Shown one piece after another: positions 23,601 to 35,753 of a stretch of DNA of 64,000 bases. The position numbers were made by a program, and so were the translations under genes. Each line of letters starts with the position of its first letter. The stretch's first letter is position 1. The stretch spans positions 1,059,001-1,123,000 of the forward strand of contig OX387197.1 in the NCBI GenBank assembly GCA_947561715.1. The letters run 5' to 3'. Below the pieces are notes generated by a model, which saw only the letters and a list, made by a program, of their open reading frames with translations, had not been told where the DNA came from and searched no databases. This DNA comes from Ascidia mentula (taxonomy: Eukaryota; Chordata; Ascidiacea; Phlebobranchia; Ascidiidae).

Positions 23601-26600
23601 TGTTACGGGCGAAATTGCGGAACACGGGCGAAAGTACTTTTCCATCGTTCCGATTTAAAATATTCGGTAGCGAATTAATATAATAATTTTCTGTTGGTTC
23701 GCTTCGCTACTGTGTTTGTTTTATTCTCTGAAGAAGCCTAGTCGTACGTACAGGCGAAACGTCAGAAAATACAATCTTTTTTAAACAAAAGGTGTATATT
23801 TGTTGTTCTCCACCAGAAGAGCGTCAGATTCATAATTCCTAAGGGAGGCATGTTGAGGAGACGGGCGTCACGTTATTGCCGGGTTTGGGAAAATGATTGC
23901 AGCAAGCGTTGTAGAATGGCTTGACTTGGTACTTGCCGTTACAAAACCAAATTATTTTACATTTGATTTTTGATTTTTTTTAAAGGATTACAATTTTTTT
24001 ATTGACAAACTTCTAACATTGTTCTTAGCAGATGAAATGTACTGTAATGCATTTCTATAGATATAAGCAGTCTACTCCATCAATTTAAAGCAATGTTAAG
24101 TTTGTGATTCTAGAACTCAATAAATCTTCAAGTTTACAGAGAAACTTAAAAACGTTGTTATTTTTGTGAAGCTTCCATTCTTCAGTTGGTTAAATCCCAA
24201 CCCACCCCACTCACCATTACAAACAACAGTAGCATGGTACGATCTCCCATGCAACATATTCCTCATCCTCTCCCACTTTTTGTTGGTGATGTCAAGTTTT
24301 TCACAACTTGATTTAATGTACCTCCCACCAGTTACATAAATAAAACCTGTAGACAGATGGAACATTGTAATAAAGACATCACACATACTTTAGTGAGCAG
24401 TATCTGTAACTTAATGATGGAAATGTGTCTGGATATGATGGTGGTGATTGTCAGTTTTGTATGATATTTGCTCATAGTACCGTGCATGATTGTAAATTAG
24501 GCAAATTAGTCAAACTTCCATATGGCGTAACAGCACAAGAAATTTGCAAAGCTCTAAGCATGTTCGTAAAACACAGTCAGGAGTTTTTTCACATTTTCTT
24601 AATGGATAAAGGAAAGGATTTTGTAAATGCGTTCACGTCAAGTCGTGGTGATGTTGTTCAGCAGATGGGGGTTCGTTCGAACGAAATGCATAAACTACGC
24701 CGCGAATGTTTGGCAACCGTTGTGTCAGCCATCTGGTTATGCGGTGCACATTGTTTTTCTCTTCGTGGCCACCGTGACGACGGACGTTTTAGATATTCTG
24801 GACGCTTCCAGTAACAACTGCTTCTGCGGAACGGTCATTTTCTAATCTTCGCATATTAAAGACTATCTGCGAAGTACGATGGGGCAGGAACGTTAAAGTG
24901 GCCTTGCACTTATCAATATACACAAGAAAATCGATATTTCCGCGGTCGTGGATAAATATATGCGTAAAAATCGGTAAAAATTAATATAGTTGTTTAAAGC
25001 CATTTTTCATGTAATTTATGTTGATTTCTTTGTGTTGTGACAACAAACAACATAACTTTTGTAGTTGTTGTATTGAAACTGCTGCAGGAGTAATTAGTTT
25101 AAAAACAGTTTTCGAGTATCAACGGCACAGCAAATAATTGTTTCGAAAGCGGTCATCGCGGCGTGAACGCGGGGGTCGCGACTGGTAAACAAAGAAGTTG
25201 CGGAGACGAACACAGGCCCAAAGTGTTCGCTCCTGCGTTGCGTAATAATATAACACAATCATGAGGGGGGTGTTCTGACACCCAAACACCCCCCTAGAAC
25301 CGCCACTGGTGGTGATCTTACATTATTTAACTGCTTCGTCGCAACCCCCGTGTCTAGTGAGTTAAAATTATCCAAAGTTGTAGTTGACAAAATTAAATCC
25401 TATTTTGAATTTTAACACATAATTTATAGCAATGATGGTACAGTAGAACTCTTTTAAATTGGTCAGGATTATAAGTTTATCCGAATTTGGTGATTATCCG
25501 AATAGTTCAACGACATTTGTTTTAAGCCTAACATTTTGTGGTAACATGAATATCGCCCCAACTGTAAACCTGTAAAATTATTTTCGTAACATGATGTTTC
25601 GAAAGAATCTGTAACACCAAAAAACCATTGGTGAACTGACTGTTACATCATTATAACGTAATATAGTTGGTCAATTAATGTTGCAATGTAACTATAAGTA
25701 GATGTTAATGTAACAGAAAGGGGGCCTGGTGAAAAAGCGCAAAACTCCACCCAAATATAAAATAGGAATAGAACATAAATATTTTTGAAGGGTGTTTGAT
25801 AAAAAAAGAGTTTGTAAATCAACAGCTTAGTAATAACTTGGCCAATTTCAATCACAAATTATTTATCTTATATCTATTATGCCTGATTCCTATACCAGGG
25901 ATTCACAAAAACTTTCTAGTGTGATCCGAAAACTATCCATAATGTTTCGCAGCCCTAAAAAATGTGGTTTCACCAATCAATTGCGCTTGGGGCACAATAA
26001 TCACAGTGATGTAATAATTGAACCTTTGTGAAATAATTGTGTGACATCATAATTCAAGTGATGGTAGAAAGAAAACCACAATAACATAGTAATAAATTTT
26101 ATTGCAAATTTACAGTGCTAGCAGATGGCATAATATATTGAACAGGGTGAAAAAACATTTGTAGAATGTCACCACAAAATATTTTGTGATTTGCATCAAA
26201 TTTTTTATGCCACGGTAAAACATAAATTAGCTTAATATCGGCAATTTGGAATAACAAAGTTCTTGTGACTTGTTAAATTGCAACCGGGGCTAATCATATC
26301 TTTTCATAATCAGTTTATTCAGTATTATCACTTGCAAACAAAATGAATGTAAATAACCCTCTTTTTACCTTTGACAAATGCCGATCTACAATATTTCCTT
26401 TTTTCCAACATATCAGGCATTTCACTCCAAGTATTTTCATCTAAATCCAAAACTTGACATTTGTTTCCACAACCATCACCACCTCCCATGACATAAACCT
26501 TTTGCTCATATCTTGTTGATGTCAAACCAGATCGACCAGGGTTGAGTTTCTGTTCATATTACCACAAATTTATTTCTACGTTTGTACTTCTTTCCAAGTG

Positions 26601-29410
26601 TAAGTCAACTTAAAAATGAGGTTTGAAATTAATTTCGTTTTTTTACAAACAAGCTTTTACAGCATATTAATAACAATCTTTGCACATTTTCAGAAATCAA
26701 GTCAATATATATTAACAAAAAACATCTGGATTAAATCTTTGTAAAATTGGTTGGGATACATCTTTAACATTTAATTTTTCATTTTATTGTTATCACATTA
26801 CTCATAAATACAGACCATGGTAGTTACAGCTTACCTGCATGTGTTTTAATTGTTTGGTGATGACATCATAACTGATACAATCTTCTTTTGAATACTTACC
26901 CCCGATTACAAGAAATACTTTATTGAACGAATATCATTTTAGTGTTTAAATATAAGTGAAAGTTAATTTGCACAACTTACAAGGTAAACATTTCTTTACT
27001 ATTCTGGTTAATCCATCAATGAGCATATTGGCACACACCAAGTTATTTTTCACAAGATTCTAAAAAAGAAAATTCAACATTATATTTTGCAAATTCAGGT
27101 TTTGAAACATGAACAAGCAGATCATTTTGTGTAATTTGTGCAAAAAAGTCCGAACATTTTCTTAAAGCATTCGTGAACTACAGACTCACATCCTTGGAAA
27201 CTTGTACAAGAAATTCAGATGTCATCAATGAAAGATCAAGTTGGGAGAAAAGATTCACAAACAATTCTTCACGTTGATGAGGATTATAATTAACCCACTT
27301 CACAATTCCACTGAAAACAACTTCCTCACAATTCTACAAAAACATGGAGTTTTCAGAACGACTTTTTTTCTAATACTGTCACAAAAACTGTGGGTTAGTT
27401 GGGAATATTTAAAACCTGTAACTCTTGAACATATTACAATTAATTAGTTTTCCTTATTTTGAATTACAGTTTTATTTATCGTGTTTAACTGTTTATATAC
27501 ATTGACTAGTACCATTAATGCTGCTGCATTTTCAATAATTTTAGATTAATTACAATGAGAAAACTGTAACTGAAAGATTAAAGCAATCAAAAGGTAATAA
27601 CACCTTTCCCCTCTGTTTGATGATTGCAGACATATTACAAACATCAAGTTGCATGAAATCATCATGTTGTACAACTGTTGCAATGTTATCAACAATCATT
27701 TGGTTTAGTTTCTTTTCCACATCAGCAAGATTGTATCGAGTAGCATAAGCTCCTAGTTTCACGCAACTATCAGTTGTAACCATGTGAAGAATGTAGCGAC
27801 CACAGAACGTCTTCAAATCTACAGGTTTTTTGTAAAGTAATCATTTAGGTTTATTTTTTAAAACATCAACATCTTATATGAAAACATATGTGCAAAAAAG
27901 CCATAATAAGCATGAAGAGCTGCAAACATGGTACACATTATGGCATTTTTTCCACATATATCAATTGCATTTAACCCGAGTTGGTAGCACTATCGGATTC
28001 CAAGCAGTCGTTTGGCCATAGTGCGCTCCGTTGTGGTTTGTCTCTCTTGTTTTGGTCCCTAGTTTTGGTACCCAATGGATCGACGTTGACAGGAAGGTAC
28101 CACAAAGTATGAATCCATGTAAAAGCTTGCACAGTACCACACACAACAGCTGTTGGAAACAGTGTGTACACCCTGTCTGCAGCTCTCAAACATGCGAAAA
28201 ACCTTGTAGTAACTAAAAATTGTCAACTCAAGACAAAAACCTTGTAATTTGAGAAACAAACATACAAACGATAAAAGTAACATATGGTTAAACAATGCCT
28301 ACCATCCATTTGCATGTAATTAGCATCTTCCAACACTTCCAACACATTGTCTTCTGTTAATTCAATATCACCAGTGTAAATATAATCCAATACACTTTCC
28401 AGTCTTTTAGGTGGAATTGTGTCAAGATTTATTTTCTCATCATATTTTTCTTTCATCTGCACAAAAACTAGAATTTAAAAAACCTTAAACCAAACACAAG
28501 AAACCCAGTAAATGTAGTGAAATGCTTCTGTATGTTCAACTTGTTGATAATTATTAACAAATAAGATTAATTTCCATGAATGTGTGATTGAAGGTTATGA
28601 TGAAAAGTGTACTGAAACTTTACCATGTGACAATAATTTATCAACCATCACATATTTGAAATTGGGATTGAAAACTCTGTAACTAGAGTTTCATGCAAAC
28701 TGCAAAAAACAGAATTTTCAAACATGGGTTATGATAATTTTCAGCTAAAAAATTCCAAAAATAAAACAAAAATAGTAGAAGCAAATGAGCCACAATGACC
28801 AACAAGCTGCAGACAGTACACACTGTCTGATGTTGTTTGGTATCGGTTTTTGTGCACAAAAGGGATCGACGTTGAAAGTGTTTGTCTAGTTAATATTGTA
28901 GATCAGTCTCAATCACCAGTTGTACTGAAGAAACCTTACAAGTTGAAACATTCTGTGCACTACTGTCTCCATTTAAACAAATAAACGTTTACCTCAGTGG
29001 TTAACATTCCCTTAAAGTATCGAGACATGGAAGCAACAATTCCATCATTTATTGGGAAGTTTTCTCCATGGGAACAAAGTGTTTTGTTGCAAAATTGCTT
29101 GGAACCTTTTCTGTCACTGAAAGGAAACAAGCAAATAGTTAAATTCTGGTGTTTACAGAAACAGAATCTATGTATTGCACCATGCCACTTTCTGCTTGTT
29201 GTAGTGGCAATAAACTGACTTAAAGCAGTTAAACTTTTGAAGAACTTAGATATGGGCATATTTTAAACATCATACAATGTATTGATTTTTCCTACATATG
29301 ACAACTGTAAACTTTCATAACTGGTCCTACACTAAAAGATAAACTTACAGGTTTAGAAAGTCCATTATATTTTGGTTGTGCAAGTTTATTTCTTCTTCTG
29401 TTCGCCGCAT
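20664..29410 (-). CDS. BTB-BACK-kelch gene C, intact
   Basis: Complete kelch-like gene. Exons on the minus strand: 29349-29410 (ATG), 28993-29116 and 28303-28456 (BTB, with NFPINDGIVASMSRYFKGML and LDYIYTGDIELTEDN), 27604-27818 and 27190-27333 (BACK), 26981-27059, 26835-26917, 26369-26549, 24215-24346, 22110-22268, 21092-21239 and 20664-20772. The sum is 1,590 nt, exactly 529 codons plus stop. Six kelch blades carry IGG or VMGG motifs followed by Y/W residues, for example IGGYGSYKRLDSCECYD and YKPGDDKWEYVASL. Family knowledge suggests a substrate adaptor for a Cullin-3 E3 ligase, with BTB-BACK binding Cul3 and the propeller binding the target; the target is unknown. It is the only one of A-C visibly complete and open here. 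Confidence 0.9.
21588..22003 (-). mobile_element. SINE-like insertion in intron 10 of gene C
   Basis: About 415 bases absent from the same intron of gene B, where CCTTAACGAGTCG reads straight through near 9,180. CCTTAT occurs at both edges (21582-21587 and 21998-22003) and may be a short target duplication. It is GC-richer than its surroundings and contains a tRNA-like segment. Confidence 0.55.
21781..21848 (-). ncRNA. tRNA-like segment with A- and B-box-like promoter, probably SINE-derived
   Basis: On the minus strand, 68 bases have seven pairing bases at the two ends (AGCTCCT with GGGAGCT), an A-box-like TAGCTCAGTCAGTAGAGGA and a B-box-like GGTCGTGAGTTCACC. The anticodon loop is not standard and the T arm does not fold properly. 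It is a tRNA relic or SINE head rather than a working tRNA gene. Confidence 0.5.
22715..23315. repeat. Repeat family R1 in intron 9 of gene C
   Basis: Copy of the block at 9,815-10,480 in gene B, in the same intron. It is split by a later insertion at 23,316-23,837 and resumes at 23,838-23,900. The frame at 22,893-23,336 encodes a basic protein-like sequence of unknown kind. Confidence 0.55.
23316..23837. mobile_element. Inverted-repeat insertion with 15-bp target duplication and a hammerhead-like core
   Basis: Inserted into repeat R1: CCTAAGGGAGGCATG is present on both sides (23301-23315 and 23838-23852). Two arms of about 120-145 bases face each other (about 23,355-23,472 and 23,692-23,837). 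The right arm has 25 extra bases carrying CTGAAGA, a GCCT/AGGC stem and GAAAC at 23,728-23,760, which fits the CUGANGA...GAAA core of a hammerhead ribozyme. The left arm lacks most of this core. Penelope-like elements carry such ribozymes and often insert as inverted partial copies (established knowledge), so a truncated Penelope-like copy is a reasonable guess. Confidence 0.6.
24449..25307. mobile_element. 859-bp insertion of unknown type in intron 8 of gene C
   Basis: Gene B has the empty site (GGATATGATGGTGGTGATC at about 10,972). In gene C, GGTGGTGAT occurs at both ends (24440-24448 and 25308-25316), giving a 9-10 bp duplication. The plus strand opens with a frame up to 24,814 that includes LGKLVKLPYGVTAQEICKAL, loosely like a Ras-association-type ubiquitin fold, then DKGKDFVNAF. 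No poly(A) tail or inverted ends are visible, so neither a processed pseudogene nor a DNA transposon is shown. It may be a retroelement or LTR fragment. Confidence 0.6.
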
Positions 29411-31231
29411 GGTGGTAAGAATTATTAAATCAACCCAAGATAGCTTTCCCTGCTATTTTATCAAACTGTGACATTAATTGGGGAAACAGTATCAAAATAA
29501 AGAATGATAATTTGGCCATTCAAGACGAAACTTAACAGAAAGGTTTGGTAACTTTTCATAATATGGTTGCTCTGCTAAAAGTAATGCTTAACGTCGACGT
29601 AATGTGCGTAATTGCATTTATAAATTCATGTTGATGAAGGTCGCTTCAACAATTTGACAAACGTGAACAATAACAACTACTACTGTGAAATCTAGTTTCT
29701 ATGACTACGGGATATTCCCTGAGGGAAAACAAAAGTATTGGCATAGAAGTTTTAGGGTGGAATTCATAAACCCCGATCAAGGATCAGATCAGTTGTCACA
29801 GATCCGTATTTATAAATCAAATTTGATCGCGGATCAGTATGACGCGTTTTGATCGATCCACCCCTAAAGTGGGTTAAGCCCAATTTTTGGCCCTTTTTTA
29901 AAAAAATCACGGTTTGCTCAATTGCGCCGCATAACGGTAGCGTCTGTAGTTGTCTGCGCAACGGTGACAGCTGGGTCATAAACAAGGTCAAAGGTTTTGT
30001 TTACTTTCTTAAGCGCCGGAGTGGAACTATTTGGTGTTGTTAATGAAAGAATTTATTGGCGAAAAACAAAGCAAAAAAACGGACATGAACAACACGAACA
30101 AAAAAAACAAAGCATGGGATGAGATAACAAAAAAAATTAATAAAAACCTATTCGGACAAATTAGAACATCAGAACAACTAAAAAACTTAAAATCACAAAG
30201 AAAGAGTTGGCCTTATTTAAGCGCCAATCAAATATTACAGGTGGTGGTCCGCCACCACCCGAGGTAAAGGAAATTTTTTTGGGGCAATTAGCTGAAGCGG
30301 GTGAATACAAATTTTGTTGTTGCCTTTTTTATCTTTTTGCTTCGCTTTTTCTGCGCATGTTTGCCAAAAAAATGCAGTGATTGTGAATCACAATCTTCAA
30401 TAATTTATGTAAAATTTTATTCTTACCAAGCGTAATTTGACTGGACACAAGGAGTTTGAGCACTGGAAAGGGAAAAACAAAATCGACAGAGCACGTAAAC
30501 AGAATACGAAACACTACACTGCGCTTACGGTAACCCGGTCTTAAATCAACTAATACATATTAAGGGCCGGCGCAAGCCTATTTAGCATCCTAGGCAAGTT
30601 TCATTTTTTGCACTAAAATTACTGATTGATGAATTAGATGGTAAGCTTTCAATGCACGATACGGAAATACTGATGTTTAACTTACGGTATACGGGTCGGG
30701 CACTTTTTTTCGAAGTGTTGCGCACCCTCAAGGAACCAAGAACAAGCAAAATACACTCAACCGACATTCGATGGGAACGTTGCAAAGCTAATTCCCTTTA
30801 AAACGCTTTCTGAACAAGTAGAGGCTGATATCTACGCAATATAACTCCAATTCCGTCTATTGTAACAAAAGTCATTAAGATATTAACTACAAACCTAAAA
30901 AAAAATTTGAATTTTAAATTTTATTTCCGAATTATCACTACGCGACGAACCGGTGTTTTCCCTTGATGACAACGGAAGTTACAACTGCGAAACATTTTAT
31001 TTACACAGGGAATAATAATTGGATATCATAGTTTTGTGTGTGATTTCTGGCAAATTTTCGGTGGTTTGTTTTGCCTCTGGTTATTTTATTTGCTTCATAA
31101 TTGTTGTAAATTGCAATACTTACACGGAAACATTTCTTGTAAAAACACAAACAACAGTAGAAACCTGTGTACAAACCCATGGTAATCTGAACCTTGGATA
31201 CTTCAGTTTATCATTCTTATCCCATACCAAG
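29411..31231. other. Divergent intergenic region between gene C and gene D
   Basis: Both flanking genes start from here in opposite directions, so it should hold two promoters. 29,411-29,760 matches the upstream regions of genes A and B. A Myb/SANT-like relic follows at about 30,043-30,330. From 30,330 to 31,231 nothing is recognised. No TATA box or trans-splice signal can be assigned with confidence. Confidence 0.5.
30043..30330 (+). pseudogene. Myb/SANT-like DNA-binding fragment, frameshifted
   Basis: The first frame reads MKEFIGEKQSKKTDMNNTNK, then AWDEITKKINKN and RTSEQLKNLKSQ, the pattern of the Myb/SANT-like domain found in PIF/Harbinger transposons and their host relatives (KKTD, K...AWeeI...N, RTxeQLkxxw..lk). 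One frame over, from about 30,205, it continues as KELALFKRQ and TGGGPPPPEV, the linker that usually follows this domain. A one-base shift therefore separates the two halves. A stop lies just upstream of the first Met, so the 5' end is also missing. Confidence 0.5.
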
Positions 31232-34200
31232 ATGGATAGTGAAACATCTGCTGCTGAAACAAGTGATGACGGCGATTCTGGTAAGAATTTAAAAAAAAAA
31301 TTGTTAAAGAAGATTTGTTTAGTAAACATTTTCAACTAACACCTTCGAAGCTCCTTGATGTAAGCATTGATTGATCTTATACAAACTTTTTAATGATTTT
31401 TAAACATTGATCTTGTACATGACAAAACCCAAGTTGGCGATGAATAACAATTACTAATAAAGTGAGAAAATATATCAATGTTTTTCTAATCCTCTTTGAG
31501 TCCAAATGCGTTCAACTGTTACAAATGAATATATTTTTTAAATCCAAGATTTTGCAAAAAGAACACTTTACCACTGCAACCATTGTTAAATCACTACAAA
31601 AACTCATTCACAAATAAGCATTTTATGACTGCAATCATCGATTTTGCACAAAACATTTAAATGTGGCCCATACTTGTAAAACTTTACATGGGCGTTTCTG
31701 CCTTAAAAGATCTTTTAACCTTATCCTGTTTTAACAGTTGAGGCAGAAACAACCCGGTGTTTTGATAGCAATCATTCACAAGAGATTACTGAAACTTTAA
31801 ACAAGTGGGCTGTTTTTTTCTGCACAAGAAATTTTGAGTGTGGTTATCAGTCTTAAATTGCTGTTCGTTCAGGTTTCGTTTGACAGACAGCAAATACTGT
31901 GATGTTGTTTTGGAAGCAGAGGGAGAAACTTTCAATGCTCATAAATGTATTCTCGGTTCCATGTCAGAATATTTTGACAAAATGTTTAACGTGGATGTAA
32001 GTATAAAAATATTTGTATCCATGTTTTTTAGTTTTTTTTAAGAATGTAAATTCATACCGGTTTACTAAATATTTGTTGTTTATTGGATGCCAAGATTTAA
32101 ATGTGAATTTGTTTTAGTTTCAGGAGAAATACAAACATTCCATCACAATTAATGAAGTTCCGCCGCAAATTTTGAAGGTCGTGTTGGATTTTATTTACAC
32201 AAGCAAAGTTGAACTGGATGAGAGTAACGCTTACCAGGTTTTGGCTGCAGCTGAATATTTCATGATCCACTGTGAGTTTAAATAGTGCAAAAAAACTTTG
32301 TTAAACAAAGTTCAAAGTATTGTCTCATTTGATATCTTGTCTAACTTTTCAGCCTGAAATTATAGTTTCTGAGATAGTGGACATAATGTTGATATCTATT
32401 TTAAGTTTTTGTCAACGTAGTCAGTTGATTTATTTTGTATGAAACAAAGTATGAGTGTTTGCTAGAGGACATGGAATCCTTCATTTAACCACCAACACCA
32501 ATTGGTTATGAAATGGGGAAGCATGTTTATGAAAACAAAACATCTTCGAAATATTTTGCAATATTCATATTATTTTGGGTGTCCCAAAACTTTTTTATGC
32601 TATTTTGCATTTCAGGTTTAAAGAAGTTTTGCTGTCAATTTCTTGGCGATGAGCTAAAACCAGAGAACTCCTTGAAAATTTGGCGATCTGCTTGCAAGTA
32701 CAATGCGAGTGAATTGAAAAAACAAAGCGAAAAATACATTTCAGATCATTTTCTAGAAATTTCCAAAGTTGAAGATTTTTTTCATTTGAATTATGAAGAA
32801 TTAGAACAAGTTGTTCTGTTCAAAGACAATAATGTGGGTGAAACACATTGCAATCAGATATATGTTTTAGCAGTTCAGTCAACTAATTTAACCACTCATA
32901 ATTTAATTTTTGGCTTATCTGATGTTTTAGGATATCTTCTGTAACAAACTAAGCTTCACACTTTCCCAGATAGTAGTAAAAAATGCTGAACTGTTTTAAC
33001 ATAGGATTCCAATGAGGAAAATGCATACAGCTTGATTGAAGCATGGGTTGAACACAACAAGGAAGAAAGAAACAAACACTTTCCCAAACTTTTTTCTTTG
33101 TTGGACTCAAAGAAAATTAGTGAAGTTTTTTTTTCACATTCTGTGTTGAAAAAGGTGGGAGCATTTCATTTTACCACATGGTATTTAGCTTGTTGTAAAA
33201 TGTGTGTATTAACCCTTGCATGACAACTGTTTGGCCAATGATTGAATTGTTGTGTTTGTGGTTAATCTTCGTTCGTTAATTTTATGGCCATTATTTCACA
33301 TGGAACATTGTTGTATTGACAGGGCGTAATTAGGAAGCATGATGAAATATACGAAAATGTTGTTGAAAGGATTTGTGGTCGTTTTGTTGAAGATCATCAG
33401 AAAAGAATGAGTACGTCTTCTGTTATGTGTTTGTCATAAACGTTTTTTTCAATTTTTTTTTAATAAGTGTAAACAAATTTTTAATAAGTGTAACAAACCA
33501 CTTAGAAATGGCAATGTACATCCAACCCTCCACAAGCCTACTGGTTGTAAATTCCAAAGGGATGTTAAGGAAATATGACACAAGAAGCAACTTCCAGGAA
33601 CCAGTATCATCAGTAAGGTCTTGATGCAATGACAACAGTTTTTGGAGAATGGAACATACCGATAACATATTACTCAATAAATGTATAAAAGCATCTTATA
33701 ATTTTTCCATGGCTAGTTTGAATAATATATGCGTAAAGTAAATTCAAGAATAAAATAAAAAACTTTTCAACAGAGAGAGTTTGAATGTTTTGAAGCAGTT
33801 GTCAAAATGCAGGGTTACGTATTTCTGCTTGGAATCAACATGGGAAACAAAGTTGTTAAATTTAATCTAAACTCTCCTGAGGATGGTTGGGAAGATGTGG
33901 CTTCTTTACCTGAAGGCAGTAAACTTTATTCTGCTACCGTGATGGATGATTGTAAGTTTGTTCTGAAAAAAGCTTGTTACTTCAACACATAATCAAAAAA
34001 TTTACCTGTGTTATTCACTTGGCAATATTGTTACTCGAACATTGAACAATAAACCTGTTGCATTTTCTATAGCATGGATTGTGGCTGTAAGTTATAACAC
34101 AACATACATCTATGATTCTTCCACTGCACAATGGACTTGTTTTGCTATGAACTGGTATAACTTGAATTCTTGTCTTGTTGCATCAGCAGGTGAGGTATTG

Positions 34201-34736
34201 TTACATTTTTCGTCTCAGTTTGGTCTTAAATTCACTTGTTTTCAGGCTTGGTGTTTGAATTTAGACATTGGTATTGCTGTGATGTTGTGGAAGCAGAATG
34301 GGAAAAGGTAACAAACAATGTTGACGGTGTTATCAGTAATGGTGTCTCTGATGGTCAAAATATTTATTTGTTCAAAAAGGGTATGTATTTTCAAATATTG
34401 TATCAGTTTTGTTTTTTCAATGTTGTTTAATGTGAAAAGGTGATGGTTTAGACGTTATAAAATATAACGCGAAAACGGGACATAGACGCATGGTGAACAC
34501 AATACAAAACAGCCATTCAGTCAAAGATGCTTGTCTTGTGGATGGAAGAATTATTGCAGTGATTTTAAGGTTTGTATTTGATTTATTTTATCTTAGCCTG
34601 GCAGTTATATATTATGTTTTTCAGTGACAATGAAGGCAGTGTATTGAAGGAGTTGAATGAGACACAAGACAAGTGGAGAGTGATTACTGGAGTGAATCTG
34701 AATGATTTTGCTCGCATTTTTCCATTGAACGACTAG
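31232..34736 (+). CDS. BTB-BACK-kelch gene D
   Basis: Thirteen exons: 31232-31280 (ATG, MDSETSAAETSDDGDSG), 31738-31804, 31873-31996 and 32118-32271 (BTB: YCDVVLEAEGETFNAHKCIL, SMSEYFDKMF), 32616-32833, 33005-33154 and 33323-33410 (BACK), 33506-33612, 33774-33951, 34073-34189, 34246-34380, 34440-34569 and 34625-34736 (kelch-like, ending RIFPLND and stop). The sum is 1,629 nt, 542 codons plus stop, with every junction GT-AG. The kelch part is degenerate: it keeps the spacing of tryptophans (WEDVASLPEG, WTCFAM) but mostly lacks the GG pairs. It is probably a Cullin-3 adaptor by family. It forms a tail-to-tail pair with the AP-3 delta copy below. Confidence 0.88.
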
Positions 34737-35753
34737 CAGGTTTAATGTGTTTTTGTGTGGCAATACATGTTTGTATGTGAAACAACAATTAAGGGGACAG
34801 CTCAGTTAATAATTATTTCAAAAAATCTAATTTATCATCACATTCTGAAACTTACATAACTGAACAGTCTGTATGATCGTTGTTTTAAGCACATAGAGAA
34901 ATGTTTTTACATTGCAATTGGAATCATGCTCCTACTGTAATTTGTGGTTGGACATTTTTTAATTCTTCTTTCCCAGATTCTATTTTTTTTAAGTTTTTAA
35001 TTTCCGTTTGTTAAACCAATGTGTTGATAAGTATGTACACAGGGTACTATGATGTAATAATAATAAATATGACAAGCGCTACAACTCAATTCTACTGTAA
35101 TACACAATCATACACCAAACACACACATTAGCATACTACAGGAAGAATTCTCACGGTTTCCACAGAAGCACCTAAAATTTTACTAGCATAACATTTAGGG
35201 TACAACAGGAAAGAAGAAGTGAAATAAGGGTACGTGGAAATACAGAAGATTTGAAACTTTCCCGATCAAAATGTTGAAACAGCAACTTTATGTTAGTAAG
35301 CAGAATACCTCAATGATCTTAAAACAAGTTCAGCCAATGTTTTTACTTTGTTGTAAAATGTTTTAACTGCAATATCATGAATTAAAAAATTCATAATTTG
35401 ACAAATGTATTAGGAAGAGACCGCATTCCCCAAAACAATGAAAAATTTAATTGGTCATAAATTACAGGTGTTTTAACACATATTGCAAACACGTCTACTG
35501 TTTGGCAGAAATAACAATCAATGCATTCTTATTGCACAGTATTGCTAATATGGTGTCACAAACAACCTTATGACATCACACAAGGGGTTCCCAGGGTCCT
35601 ACACAGTTTTTTAACCTTAAAGCCTCAATTTCCACTTATTTGAGTAAACCAAATGGTCAGGGATTATAACTCCACTCATCCAAACAAATGCAGTTGTTTA
35701 GCTGATAAATACCACAACCGACCACAAACTGAAGGTTAGTTTTTTGTGGTGAA
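34737..35753. other. Tail-to-tail intergenic region of unit 1
   Basis: Lies between the stop of gene D and the stop of the truncated AP-3 delta copy. From about 35,029 on it is near-identical to 50,218 onward. No gene is seen. Confidence 0.6.
35062..35067 (+). terminator. Possible poly(A) signal of gene D
   Basis: AATAAA about 326 bases after the stop, at the start of the duplicated block. The same block holds it at 50,252. Position only. Confidence 0.25.
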
